Assembly: GCA_016719485.1 (NCBI GenBank)
Contig: JADJZB010000021.1
Span: 434,001-498,000 of the forward strand
Direction: 5' to 3'
Source of the DNA: Holophagales bacterium
GTDB taxonomy: Bacteria; Acidobacteriota; Thermoanaerobaculia; UBA5066
Length of the DNA: 64,000 nt
This document shows, in pieces, positions 1 to 8,368 of this stretch (the first letter of the stretch is position 1; each line of letters begins with the position of its first letter). The notes beneath the pieces were generated by a model. That model saw only the letters and a list, made by a program, of their open reading frames with translations. It was not told the DNA's origin and ran no database searches. Position numbers and translations under genes: made by a program.

Positions 1-948
1 GAGGCCCTCGGGGAGGGCCGGCACGTCGCCCTGCGCGTAGGCGACGAGCGTTCGCGTGGCGGGGAGCGTGGCGGCGAACGTCGCCGCGGTCGTTCCCTCG
101 GGGAGCGTCATCGTTCCGGGGATCCGCTCCGTGTCAGCGGCGCCCGGAGCCCGGAGGTCGAGGATCCAGAGCGCCTGCGGCGAGGCGACGATCCTCTGGG
201 CGAGCTCGACGGCGCCGATTCTCGCCGGCGGCGTCGCGGTCTCCGACGGAAGACGCGCCGGAAGCGCGAGGGTGACGAGGCCGAGAACGGCAAGCGAGCC
301 CATCGCCGCGAAGGCGCGGTTGCGGACGGGCGGATTCGAGGCCGGAGCGGCCTTCCCCGCCTTCTTCGCGAAGATCTGTTCGAGCTTCTCGGCGCCGAGG
401 AAGCAGCCGACCGCCATCAGGACGACGCCGGCCGCCAGGACCGGGAACGGGAGGCCGAGCGCCTGGGCGATCGTCACCGAGCCCATCGCGCCGCTCTGGT
501 AGAAGCCTTCGAGCGGGCCGTAGACGAACCCGAAGAGGAGCGAGCCGATCATCACGCCGACGATCGACATCAGGCCGTCCCACTTGCCGGAGGCCATCGC
601 GACGACGCCGGTGCCGGGGCAGTAGCCCGAGACGATGAAGCCGATACCGAGAAGCAGGCCGCCGGCGACGTGCGGGCCGATGAACGTCTCGGGGACGGTC
701 AGGAGCGAGAGGTCGAGGACGCCGAAGCCGGAGAGGAGGCCGATGCCGGCGCACGCCGTCGCGATCGCGCTGAACATCACCTTCAGGACGCGCGTGTCGG
801 TCAGGTAGAACTGGGCGGCGAGGTTCTTCGCGTTCCCGAAGCCGGCGCGCTCGAGGACGAAACCGAACGCGAAGCCGATGAGCGTCCCGAGGAGGAGGCC
901 GGTCGGGAAGCCGAAGACGTCCTGCGGGTAGAGCGGGAGGAGGTTCAT
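1..948 (-). CDS. YeeE/YedE family membrane protein with C-terminal rhodanese-like tail (3' end beyond window)
   Basis: I translated this by hand: it has no stop before the window edge. The 316 visible residues start MNLLPLYPQD. A hydrophobic multi-helix YedE/SoxT-type transporter domain (about residues 10-240) carries the family motif GYCPGTGVVAMASG. A charged linker and a rhodanese-like segment (VELAQRIVASPQALWILDLR, about 255-316) follow. Where an active rhodanese has its cysteine this protein reads LVAYAQGD, so the domain looks catalytically dead. YeeE/YedE proteins are known or inferred to move thiosulfate or sulfide-level sulfur across the inner membrane. The ATG overlaps the stop of the gene before it (ATGA), so it is the fifth gene of the molybdo-reductase operon. 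It is paralogous to the gene at 20298-21491. Family call firm; substrate inferred. Confidence 0.85.
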   Translation of the reverse strand, partial: MNLLPLYPQDVFGFPTGLLLGTLIGFAFGFVLERAGFGNAKNLAAQFYLTDTRVLKVMFSAIATACAGIGLLSGFGVLDLSLLTVPETFIGPHVAGGLLLGIGFIVSGYCPGTGVVAMASGKWDGLMSIVGVMIGSLLFGFVYGPLEGFYQSGAMGSVTIAQALGLPFPVLAAGVVLMAVGCFLGAEKLEQIFAKKAGKAAPASNPPVRNRAFAAMGSLAVLGLVTLALPARLPSETATPPARIGAVELAQRIVASPQALWILDLRAPGAADTERIPGTMTLPEGTTAATFAATLPATRTLVAYAQGDVPALPEGL

Positions 949-1475
949 CGCCAGTCCCTCTTGACGAAGGGCGCGACGAGGTAGCCGCCCGCGAAGACGC
1001 ACATCATGAAGATCCAGGAGCCGAGGGAGAGGATCGCTCCGCCCGTCAGCGCCTGACCGGACGTGCAGCCCCGGGCGAGGCGCGCGGCGAAGCCCATGAG
1101 GATGCCGCCGACGACGGCCATCGCGATCCGGTGTCCCTTCGAGACTCCCTCGCCGCGAATGACCTCGCTCTTCAGCCGGCCGGCCGAGTAGGCCCCGACG
1201 AGGCCCCCCAGGAAGATGCCGAGGACCTCGAAGACGAGCCAGTCCTCGAGGATCTTCTTTCCGGGGCCGACGTACTGCGAAAAGTAGGCATTGGCTTCCG
1301 TCGCCTTCGGTGCGATCAGGTGGGCCGTGCCGACCGCGAGCCGCGTCGCCGCGCTCGAGGAGCCGAGCCCGAATCCCATGACGAGGAAGGACGTCAGGAG
1401 GACGAGGCCGAGGACGAAACCGGCCACGTAGGGGTTCCAGAAGGGGCGTTCGACGGGAGGCTGCATCTCGTTCAC
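945..1475 (-). CDS. YeeE/YedE family inner-membrane sulfur transport-type protein
   Basis: A 176-residue membrane protein with a GTG start; about four or five hydrophobic helices. It contains the conserved YeeE motif ARGCTSGQALTGG, whose cysteine is thought to relay sulfur in this family. It is the short partner of the longer YedE-type protein at 1-948, with which its stop overlaps by four bases. The pairing of a short and a long YeeE/YedE half is typical of bipartite transporters. An equal-length paralogue with the same order of partners is at 21496-22026. Transport of thiosulfate or a reduced sulfur species is inferred from family and context. Confidence 0.88.
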   Translation of the reverse strand: MNEMQPPVERPFWNPYVAGFVLGLVLLTSFLVMGFGLGSSSAATRLAVGTAHLIAPKATEANAYFSQYVGPGKKILEDWLVFEVLGIFLGGLVGAYSAGRLKSEVIRGEGVSKGHRIAMAVVGGILMGFAARLARGCTSGQALTGGAILSLGSWIFMMCVFAGGYLVAPFVKRDWR

Positions 1476-1479
1476 CTCG

Positions 1480-2448
1480 TCAGGGGAGGAAGCGGAAGGC
1501 GGAGTGCTGGCCCGCCGTGAGGAGGATCCAGCGGAGGGCGAGGCCCCCGGTGAGGATCAGGACCGGAAGGACGGTGGCGAACGGCAGGTGCCTCTTCGCC
1601 TCGACGAACTCCATCACGAGCGGGACGAGGAGGCCGAGGACGACGACGCAGGAGAAGAAGACCGCGGTGTACGGGCCGCCGAGGAACTGCGAGGCTGCCC
1701 ACTGCCCGACGTCACCCGAGGTCGCGAAGCCGAGGAGCATGAGGGCGATCAGGACGAGCTCGGCGACGATGGCGACCGCATCCCACGTCACGAGCGTCTT
1801 CCGCTCGCTCTCTTCGAGGGGGAGAAGGAGGAGGAGCGCGGCGCCCGTCGAGATGCCGGAGGCGAGGAAGAGCGGCCCGAGGACCGCGCTGTTCCAGAGG
1901 ATCCGCGACGGCATCGTCCCGAGGAGGAGGCCCGTGTAGATGCCGAGGGAGATGCCCATCGCGATGCTGGTGACCAGGATCCCGCGCCGGGTTCCGTCCG
2001 CCCATCCGTAAAGGGTCTCGAGGAGGCCCTTCAGCGTGGCGGGGGTCTTTCCGCGCAGCCACGCGCGCTGCTCGTCGCTCAGGGACCCGAGTCCCAGGAG
2101 GAGGCCGACCGGGTAGATGAGGACCAGGATCCAGGCGCCCCACGACATCGGCGACGTGGCGTGGAAGAAAAGGTAGAAGCGCCAGGCCCAGAGCCTGTGG
2201 GCGAGGTCGAGCCAGAGGGCGCCCATGCCAACGGAGATCAGCCCGAGTGCGACGAAGGGCATCAGCCGGAGCGCCGCGCCGCGCGGCTTCTCGCCGGACT
2301 TCAGCTCGAGGGCGGCGGCGAGGACGAAGATGCCCGCGACGAGACCGCCGAGGAAGAGGTAGACGACGATCTCCCAGCCCCAGATGTGGAGCGAGGGGTC
2401 GATGCCGGGATTCGTGCGGGTGGTGGTGGCTTCGAGAAGCTCGTTCAT
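1480..2448 (-). CDS. NrfD/PsrC-type membrane quinol-interacting subunit
   Basis: A 322-residue polytopic protein (MNELLEATTTRTNPGIDPSL..., about eight or nine helices) of the NrfD/PsrC family, which anchors molybdopterin oxidoreductases to the membrane and exchanges electrons with the quinone pool. The stretch IWGWEIVVYLFLGGLVAGIF near residue 22 is characteristic. It follows the Fe-S subunit gene after 10 bases and precedes the YeeE gene by 4 bases, so translation is probably coupled. Together with the two upstream genes it forms a complete three-subunit complex of the polysulfide, thiosulfate or tetrathionate reductase type. The substrate cannot be told from this subunit. Confidence 0.9.
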   Translation of the reverse strand: MNELLEATTTRTNPGIDPSLHIWGWEIVVYLFLGGLVAGIFVLAAALELKSGEKPRGAALRLMPFVALGLISVGMGALWLDLAHRLWAWRFYLFFHATSPMSWGAWILVLIYPVGLLLGLGSLSDEQRAWLRGKTPATLKGLLETLYGWADGTRRGILVTSIAMGISLGIYTGLLLGTMPSRILWNSAVLGPLFLASGISTGAALLLLLPLEESERKTLVTWDAVAIVAELVLIALMLLGFATSGDVGQWAASQFLGGPYTAVFFSCVVVLGLLVPLVMEFVEAKRHLPFATVLPVLILTGGLALRWILLTAGQHSAFRFLP

Positions 2449-2458
2449 CTCATCGGCC

Positions 2459-3016
2459 TCAGACGAGGAAGTGGACGTTCGGGCCGGCGCCCGACTCGGG
2501 GTGGTTCACCTTCGAGCGCCGCTCGCGGAGGAGGGCCGACACGGCCGACTCCGGGTCGCTGGCGTCGCCGAAGGTGAGGGTGCCGGTGGGACAGACGCCG
2601 ACGCAGGCGGGCTGGAGCCCCTTCTGGACGCGGTGCAGGCAGAACGTGCACTTGTCGACGTACCCCTCGGGGTGGACGAAGCGCGCGTCGTACGGGCACG
2701 CGGCGATGCACGCCTTGCAGCCCGAGCACTTGTGGTGCGTCACCAGGACGACGCCCCCCTCGTTCACGTGCGAGGCGCCCGTCGGGCAGTTCTTGACGCA
2801 CGGGGCCTCCGTGCAGTGGTTGCACCGCTCCGAGCGGATCTCGGCGGAGAGCTTCGGGAACTCGCCCCGGATCTCTTCGACGATCCACTGGCGGCAGTAG
2901 CCGTCGGGGACGGCGTTCTCGGCCTTGCAGGCGAGGACGCACGCCTTGCACCCGACGCACTGGCGGGTGTCGACGGTCATGGCGTAGCGCTTCGCGGCGG
3001 ACTTCGAGGCGCTCAT
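2459..3016 (-). CDS. 4Fe-4S ferredoxin-type electron transfer subunit of the molybdopterin oxidoreductase
   Basis: A 185-residue protein with four cysteine clusters of the DMSO-reductase beta-subunit pattern: CVGCKACVLAC, CNHCTEAPCVKNC, CSGCKACIAAC and CTFCLHRVQKGLQPACVGVC. These should bind four [4Fe-4S] clusters that wire the molybdenum subunit to the NrfD quinone-site subunit. The start lies one base after the stop of the catalytic gene. There is no Tat signal of its own; such subunits usually hitchhike with the Tat-tagged catalytic partner. All ligand cysteines are present. Confidence 0.93.
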   Translation of the reverse strand: MSASKSAAKRYAMTVDTRQCVGCKACVLACKAENAVPDGYCRQWIVEEIRGEFPKLSAEIRSERCNHCTEAPCVKNCPTGASHVNEGGVVLVTHHKCSGCKACIAACPYDARFVHPEGYVDKCTFCLHRVQKGLQPACVGVCPTGTLTFGDASDPESAVSALLRERRSKVNHPESGAGPNVHFLV

Positions 3017-3017
3017 C

Positions 3018-5288
3018 TCAGGCCTCCGCCTTCGCGGCCGGGGCGGCGCCCGCCGACTTCTCGCCCGTCATTTTCTCGACCGTCACGAAGTTGACGCTCA
3101 TCCCCGTCGTCCCGGCAACGGGGTCGACGGCGATGCGGGTGACGAGCGTCTGGTCGTCCATTCCACGCCCCTTCGCGAACTTCAGTCCCGGGTTCGTGTG
3201 GCCGTAGCCGTGGACGACGAAGACGCAGTCGGGGCGGATCCGCTGCGTCACCTTGAGCTTCACCGGCTGGGACCTGACACCGTCCTGGTTCAGGAGGGTC
3301 ACGACCTCGCCGTTTACGAGCCCCTGCTCTTTCGCAGCTTTCGCGTTCAGCCAGACCTCGTTCTCGGAATAGACCTCCGAGAGGAAACGGTTGTTCGTCG
3401 TCCGGCCGAAGGTGTGCGTCGGCGTCCGACCGAAGAGAAGCCGGAACTGCCCGTCGGCGGGCTGCTCGTGCCGCGTGTAGGGCGGGAGGGGAGGGAGGCC
3501 CGCGTCGGCCATCTGCTTCGAGTAGAGCTCGATCTTCTTCGACGGGGTACCGAACGCCAGCTCGAGGCCCTCGTCGGTCCGGACGGGGACCGGCGTTCCC
3601 TTCACGACGCCCTTCGTCTTCATCGCCGCGACGTCGTAGCCGCCGGCCTTCAGCCGGTCGGTGACGAGCTGCTCGCCGCTCTCCCACGGGAAGTACGAAC
3701 CGAGGTCGAGGCGGTTCGCCAGCTCCTTCGCGATCCACCAGCCGGGCTTCGACTCGTACATCGGCGGGACGACCTGTTGCCGGATGGCGAGGAACGGCTC
3801 GGACCACGGCACGGGCGCGACGTCGTCCCACCGCTCGAGGTACGTCGACTCCGGGAGAACCACGTCGGCGTAGCCGACGATCTCGGCCGGCAGGACGTCG
3901 ATCGCGACGAGGAGGTCGAGCTTCTGGATCGCTTCCTCCACGTTCTTCCGCTGGGGGAGGGCCTGGAGGAGGTTCGAGCCGTAGACGATCCAGCCCTTGA
4001 CCGGGCAGCCCTTCGTCATGATCCGGCCCGGCACCGTCGCGTCGCAGACGCCGTGCGAGAGGACCTCCTCTGCGAACGGGTAGACGACGCCGGTCGGGGC
4101 GTCCTGGGTCGTCTTCGGCTTCTCGGCGTAGTCGGGGACCGGGTACTTCGGGACGCTCATCTGCGTCGGGACGAAGATCCCGCCGCGGCGGCCCCACGAG
4201 CCGAGGAGGGCGTTCAGGATGGCGATGGCGCGCGAGCGCTGAACGTCGTCTCCGTACCAGGTGACGTGTCGGCCCGGGTGGATCAGCGAGGCGGGGCGGG
4301 CCCCGGCGATGAAGCGGGCCGTTTCGACGATGGTCGAGGCCGGGATGGTCGTTTCGGTGTACGCCCACTCGGGGGTCTTGTCGGCGACATGGGCCTTCAG
4401 CTCTTCCAGCCCCATCGCGTTCTTCTCGACGTAATCGCGGTCGTAGAGTCCCTCACCCAGGATGACGTGGATCCAGGCCAGGAGGAGCGCCATGTCCGTC
4501 CCCGGCTTGATCGGCAGCCAGTAGCGGGCCTTGCCCGCGGCCGTCGAGAAGCGCGGGTCGACGACGACGAGCTCTCCCCCCTTCGCGATCATCTGCGCGA
4601 AGTCCTGGACCTGCGTGTTGTGCATGTTCTCGCCGAGGTGCGAGCCGATGAGGGTCAGACACCGCGAGTGGGCGATGTCGAGCACCTCGGGCGAGCCGAG
4701 GGAGGCGCCGTAGGTCAGGTTGAAGCCGACCTCGCGCGGGCCGCGGCACTGGCCGTAGGAGGGCGCCGTGACGTTTCCCGAGCCGTAGGCGAAGAGGAGG
4801 TGCTTGAAGAACGACCCGCCAAAGCCGTGGGAGAAGAGGGCGACCTTGTCGGGGCCGCACGTCTTCTTGATCTTCAGGAGCTTCTCGGCGGTGAAGTCGA
4901 GGGCCTTCTCCCAGGAGACCTCCTCGAAATCCTGCTTGCCACGCGCTCCGGTCTTTCGGAGGAGCGGCTTCTTGAGCCGGTCCGGGTCGTAGAGGAGGCC
5001 GGTGCCGCCGGTGCCACGCGGGCAGAGCTTCCCGCGCGAGAGCGGATGCTCGGGGTTGCCGACGAGCTTCGTGACCTTCCCGTCCTTCACGTGTGCGAGG
5101 ACGCCGCACTTCCAGAAGCAGAGCTCGCAGAACGTCGGGATCACCTGGTCGCCGTCGGTGCCGGGGTCGTGGACGACGTCGGGGTCGAGGCCCCACCACT
5201 TCGTCGTCAGCCCCGAGCCGAGGGCCGCGGCCCCGAGGCCCGCCCCTCCGATCTGAATGAACTCGCGCCGGTTTGTTGTCATCTTCAC
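3018..5288 (-). CDS. Tat-exported molybdopterin oxidoreductase, polysulfide/thiosulfate reductase-like catalytic subunit
   Basis: 756 residues. The N-terminus carries a twin-arginine signal (RREFIQIGGAGLGAAALG). An N-terminal [4Fe-4S] site follows with Cys54, Cys57, Cys61 and Cys89. The molybdopterin domains continue to a C-terminal dinucleotide-binding domain (from about residue 610). The likely Mo ligand is Cys181 in SYGQCRGPREVG, so this is a cysteine-ligated and not a selenocysteine enzyme. Length and the downstream Fe-S and NrfD genes fit the PsrABC/PhsABC/Ttr group. The following YeeE/YedE genes point to a sulfur oxyanion or polysulfide substrate, but arsenate or another oxyanion cannot be excluded. 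First gene of a five-gene leftward operon behind a sigma-54-type promoter. Confidence 0.9.
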   Translation of the reverse strand: MKMTTNRREFIQIGGAGLGAAALGSGLTTKWWGLDPDVVHDPGTDGDQVIPTFCELCFWKCGVLAHVKDGKVTKLVGNPEHPLSRGKLCPRGTGGTGLLYDPDRLKKPLLRKTGARGKQDFEEVSWEKALDFTAEKLLKIKKTCGPDKVALFSHGFGGSFFKHLLFAYGSGNVTAPSYGQCRGPREVGFNLTYGASLGSPEVLDIAHSRCLTLIGSHLGENMHNTQVQDFAQMIAKGGELVVVDPRFSTAAGKARYWLPIKPGTDMALLLAWIHVILGEGLYDRDYVEKNAMGLEELKAHVADKTPEWAYTETTIPASTIVETARFIAGARPASLIHPGRHVTWYGDDVQRSRAIAILNALLGSWGRRGGIFVPTQMSVPKYPVPDYAEKPKTTQDAPTGVVYPFAEEVLSHGVCDATVPGRIMTKGCPVKGWIVYGSNLLQALPQRKNVEEAIQKLDLLVAIDVLPAEIVGYADVVLPESTYLERWDDVAPVPWSEPFLAIRQQVVPPMYESKPGWWIAKELANRLDLGSYFPWESGEQLVTDRLKAGGYDVAAMKTKGVVKGTPVPVRTDEGLELAFGTPSKKIELYSKQMADAGLPPLPPYTRHEQPADGQFRLLFGRTPTHTFGRTTNNRFLSEVYSENEVWLNAKAAKEQGLVNGEVVTLLNQDGVRSQPVKLKVTQRIRPDCVFVVHGYGHTNPGLKFAKGRGMDDQTLVTRIAVDPVAGTTGMSVNFVTVEKMTGEKSAGAAPAAKAEA

Positions 5289-5324
5289 CTCTCCGCCGTC
5301 GGAACGGGCTCCGGGGCTCGTAGA

Positions 5325-5339
5325 TCAAGAAACGGGCCA
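5325..5339 (-). promoter_or_regulatory. Candidate sigma-54 (-24/-12) promoter of the molybdo-reductase operon
   Basis: Read on the minus strand the sequence is TGGCCCGTTTCTTGAT. It keeps the -24 GG, the ten-base spacing and a TTGA where the consensus has TTGC. It lies about 40 bases upstream of the ATG at 5288 and faces a divergent sigma-54 activator system. The near-identical TGGCTCCGTTCTTGAA precedes the octahaem operon. One mismatch at the -12 element keeps the call provisional. Confidence 0.6.
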
Positions 5340-5456
5340 GCGATGCCGCGGTGCGGCAGAGAGGGCTGGCCGCGTCGGGCGCTCTGCCCACGCCGCTGTT
5401 CCTGCGGTCTCTCCGAATCCCGGCCGTTGAAGACCGTCGTTTCGCGACGCTGTCGC

Positions 5457-5528
5457 TGAAACAGTTCGTTTCGTCGAAACGAGATGTTTCACGGTAAGGG
5501 TCGGCGGGAGTGAAACGGAGTGTTTCAC
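5457..5528. promoter_or_regulatory. Three tandem dyads GAAAC-N5-GTTTC, probable enhancer sites
   Basis: Perfect inverted repeats of identical geometry occur at 5458-5472, 5476-5490 and 5512-5526; the third extends to AGTGAAAC-N5-GTTTCACT (8-bp arms). The dyad centres are 18 and 36 bases apart. They lie 120-200 bases upstream of the sigma-54-type promoter and just before the histidine kinase/NtrC-type pair, the usual arrangement for an enhancer-binding protein. The rest of the 5289-5627 gap shows no gene. Confidence 0.7.
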
Positions 5529-5627
5529 TCGAACCAGTCGCATTCCCGCGCAGGAGCACGTCCGGACGGTTTCGCGGGTCGTCCGACGGTCGAACCCGAG
5601 CCCCGCCCTCTCCCTTAGGATGGACGA

Positions 5628-6869
5628 GTGAAAGTCCCGAGGTTTCCTTCCTGGGCGATCGTCGTCCTCTCCGTGCTGTTCGGCGCCGCGCTCCTGGGCA
5701 CGGCCACCCTCGCGTCGATGTCGCTTCGCCAGCGGGATGCGGCAGTTCGGGAAGGAATCCTGATGCGGGCCGGGCATTCCCTCGAGAACCTTCTCCGGGC
5801 AGCGAACCCCGACGAGGCGGGACCCGTGCTGGAGACGTTTCTCGTGGAGCACGCGGACGCCGTCGCGGGCGTCGCGGTCGTCGGCCCGGCGGGTGTGGTG
5901 GCGAGCGCAGGGGCCGACACCACAGGAGCGTTCGAGATGTCGGCCGCCCTGGGCCGCGAGTGGAGGCCCCTCGCGCTCGGCGCGGGTGGGGAGATCCCGC
6001 CGGGCAGCGGTCAGGGTCCAGGCACGGGGGGCGGCTACATGGGCGGGCGGGGCCCGGGCGGCCGTGGACCGTCACCGGTCCGGTTGCGGCTCCGGGCCAC
6101 TCCCGCGCTCGGAAAGGACTCTGCACTCGCCCGGCTCGTCCTGGCGGGAGGGGCGGTCGCCGCGCTCGCCCTCGTCGGGCTTTCACTCGTGGCGGCCCGG
6201 GGAACCGCGGAAAGGCAGCGGCGCCAGGCGGCGGAAGCCGAGAACCGCCGGCTCGCGACGGTAGCCCGGGCGGGCGCCGGCCTCGCTCACAGGCTTCGAA
6301 ACCCCCTTGCCGTCATCAAGGGGACCGCCCAGCTTCTCGAGGCCCGGGTCCCGGAAGCGGAGCGCGAGCGGGTCGAGAGGATCGTGTCGGCCAGCGGGCG
6401 GATGGAGACGATCCTGTCGCGGCTCCTCGATTTCGCGAGGCCGCCCGAGCCGCAGCCGGTTTCGTTTGACCTCGCTGCCCTCGCTCGCGACGTGGCGACC
6501 CGCAGCGGCGGGGCGGCGGTCCGCGCCGAGGGTAGCGTCGCAGTCCTCGCAGACCGCGAGCACGTCGAGACGATTCTCGAGGAGCTCCTGGCGAACGCCC
6601 GCGCGTTCGATACCGACGGAGCGATCGAGGTGACCGTGCGCGCCCGGGGAACGCACGTCGTTCTCGACGTCGCGGATCGCGGGCCTGGCCTCGATCTCGA
6701 TCCCGCGAGCGCGTTCGAGCCGTACGTGACGTCGCGACCCGACGGGACGGGTCTCGGCCTCGCCATCGTCAAGGCCCTCGCCGGTGCCAACGGCGGCTGG
6801 GCGGTGCTCGTCGCCCGGCCGGGTGGCGGCTGCGTCGCATCCCTCACGCTGCCCGCATCGGAGGCCTGA
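5628..6869 (+). CDS. Membrane sensor histidine kinase (NtrB-like) of the sigma-54 two-component pair
   Basis: 413 residues from a GTG start; the nearby ATG at 5620 runs into a stop at once. Two membrane segments (about 8-30 and 170-190) bracket a periplasmic sensor region that includes a Gly/Pro/Arg-rich stretch (about 118-150). The HisKA motif AGLAHRLRNPLAVIKG puts the phospho-acceptor at His221. An HATPase domain with GPGLDLD and GTGLGLAIVKAL ends the protein. The response regulator begins one base after its stop. The divergent reductase operon and the three intergenic dyads suggest it senses a respiratory substrate in the periplasm. The ligand is unknown. Confidence 0.9.
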   Translation: MKVPRFPSWAIVVLSVLFGAALLGTATLASMSLRQRDAAVREGILMRAGHSLENLLRAANPDEAGPVLETFLVEHADAVAGVAVVGPAGVVASAGADTTGAFEMSAALGREWRPLALGAGGEIPPGSGQGPGTGGGYMGGRGPGGRGPSPVRLRLRATPALGKDSALARLVLAGGAVAALALVGLSLVAARGTAERQRRQAAEAENRRLATVARAGAGLAHRLRNPLAVIKGTAQLLEARVPEAERERVERIVSASGRMETILSRLLDFARPPEPQPVSFDLAALARDVATRSGGAAVRAEGSVAVLADREHVETILEELLANARAFDTDGAIEVTVRARGTHVVLDVADRGPGLDLDPASAFEPYVTSRPDGTGLGLAIVKALAGANGGWAVLVARPGGGCVASLTLPASEA

Positions 6870-6870
6870 C

Positions 6871-8148
6871 GTGGCGCACATCCTGGTCGTCGACGACGAA
6901 GCCGGGTTCCGGGCCCTCCTCAGGGACATCCTCGAGGGGGCCGGGCACGGCGTCACCGAGGCGCGCAACGGTGCGGAAGCGCTCGGGTTTCTCGACCGGA
7001 GCGCATTCGATCTCGTCCTGACCGACCGGCAGATGCCGCAGGTCGACGGGCTCGAGCTCGTGAGGCGCATCCGCGCGCGACCGGCCTCGCCGCCCGTCGT
7101 CGTCCTGACGGCCCACGGCTCGATCCCGGAGGCGGTCGACGCGGTCCGCCTCGGCGCGGCCGACTACATCACCAAGCCGCTGCCGTCGCCCGGCGCGCTC
7201 GTCGACCTCGTCGCGAGCCTCCTTCCCCGCGAGGAGGAGGGCGACGACTTCGTCACGCAGGACCCCGTGACGAAGGAGCTCCTCGCCCTCGTCGATCGCG
7301 TGGCCGGACGCGACATCGCCGTTCTCGTCACCGGCGAGTCGGGAACGGGCAAGGAGCTGATCGCGCGCAGGCTCCACGCGCGCTCGCCCCGCGCGAATGG
7401 GCCGTTCGTCGCGGTGAACGCCGCGGCGCTACCCGAGACCCTCGCGGAGAGCGAGCTCTTCGGCGCGGAGAAGGGCGCCTTCACCGGGGCCGACCAGGCC
7501 CGGGCGGGACGATTCGAGGAGGCCGGCGGCGGGACGTTGTTCCTGGACGAGGTGGGGGAGCTCCCGGTCTCGCTGCAGGCCAAGCTGCTGCGGGTCCTCG
7601 AGGAGAGGGTCGTGAGGAGGCTGGGCGGATCGCGGGAGATTCCGGTCGACGTCCGGCTCGTTGCCGCGACGAATCGCGACCTCTCCCTCGAGTCCGAGTC
7701 GGGGAAGTTCCGGCAGGACCTCTTCTTCCGCCTCGCGGTCGTCGTCGTGAACCTGTCCCCCCTCCGGGATCGGCCCGAGGACATTCCGCTGCTCGCCCGG
7801 CACTTCGCCACGCGGCTCGCGGCCCGGCACCGGGTCCCGGTTCCCGAGCTGGCCGGCGATGCTGTCGCGGCGCTCGCAGCCCACCAGTGGCCGGGAAACG
7901 TCCGCGAGCTGAGAAACGTCCTCGAGCGGGCGGTCGTCGTCCGCGGTGGAGAGCCCATTCGCGCGGTGGACCTCGCGCTGGGCGCCGGCTCGCCGGCCAC
8001 CGGTACCCTCGACCGGGTGCACCGCGAACGCGAGGCGCTGCTCGCGGCCCTCCGGCGGACGGGAGGGCGGAGGGAAGAGGCGGCGGCTCTTCTCGGGATC
8101 TCCGTCCGGACGCTCTACTACCGCCTGAAGCAGTGGGGCATCGGCTGA
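6871..8148 (+). CDS. Sigma-54-dependent response regulator, NtrC family
   Basis: 425 residues from GTG at 6871, chosen because the receiver begins there (MAHILVVDDE) and it abuts the kinase stop; an in-frame ATG upstream would lie inside the kinase gene. Receiver domain 1-115 with phospho-acceptor Asp52. AAA+ sigma-54 interaction domain with Walker A GESGTGKE (155-162) and GAFTGA (202-207). A C-terminal Fis-type helix-turn-helix (EEAAALLGISVRTLYYRLKQ) follows. All activator motifs are intact. It probably binds the dyads at 5457-5528 and activates the reductase operon. Confidence 0.92.
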   Translation: MAHILVVDDEAGFRALLRDILEGAGHGVTEARNGAEALGFLDRSAFDLVLTDRQMPQVDGLELVRRIRARPASPPVVVLTAHGSIPEAVDAVRLGAADYITKPLPSPGALVDLVASLLPREEEGDDFVTQDPVTKELLALVDRVAGRDIAVLVTGESGTGKELIARRLHARSPRANGPFVAVNAAALPETLAESELFGAEKGAFTGADQARAGRFEEAGGGTLFLDEVGELPVSLQAKLLRVLEERVVRRLGGSREIPVDVRLVAATNRDLSLESESGKFRQDLFFRLAVVVVNLSPLRDRPEDIPLLARHFATRLAARHRVPVPELAGDAVAALAAHQWPGNVRELRNVLERAVVVRGGEPIRAVDLALGAGSPATGTLDRVHREREALLAALRRTGGRREEAAALLGISVRTLYYRLKQWGIG

Positions 8149-8293
8149 CGGCGAACCTCGATGGCGGACTGCATCCGTCCTGCACTTCGACTGCAGGGAC
8201 TGCAGCCGGCCGGGCGAGCTCTACGGTCGCCGCGCGGCACTAAAGCACTCATTGGTCTCGATTTGACGGCGAGAGCCACCGTGGGCCCGGGAA

Positions 8294-8308
8294 TGGCACA
8301 TGGCTTGG
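8294..8308 (+). promoter_or_regulatory. Candidate sigma-54 promoter upstream of the DUF2202 gene
   Basis: TGGCACATGGCTTGG has a perfect -24 TGGCAC, the correct ten-base spacing from GG, and TTGG in place of TTGC at -12. It lies about 60 bases before the ATG at 8369. About 100 bases further up, 8190-8222 carries a repeated GACTGCAGG/GACTGCAGC with two CTGCAG palindromes, which could be activator sites. Both sigma-54 activators in this window are candidates for acting here. Confidence 0.45.
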
Positions 8309-8368
8309 ATCAAGGAGGGCAGCGGTCGTCGCAAGAGGGCCGCGGAAGAGCACACCAAGGAGCCCGAC

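Noticed and set aside
3198..5459. A 753-codon open frame on the plus strand opposite the molybdo-reductase gene
   Set aside because: It is antisense to a gene with full motifs and a Tat signal, and its translation is Arg/Asp/Val-rich with no domains: a GC-rich shadow frame. The same holds for other long antisense frames in the window.
6784..6870. An earlier start for the NtrC-type regulator
   Set aside because: It would lie inside the kinase gene and add 29 residues of non-receiver sequence; GTG 6871 starts exactly at the receiver fold.
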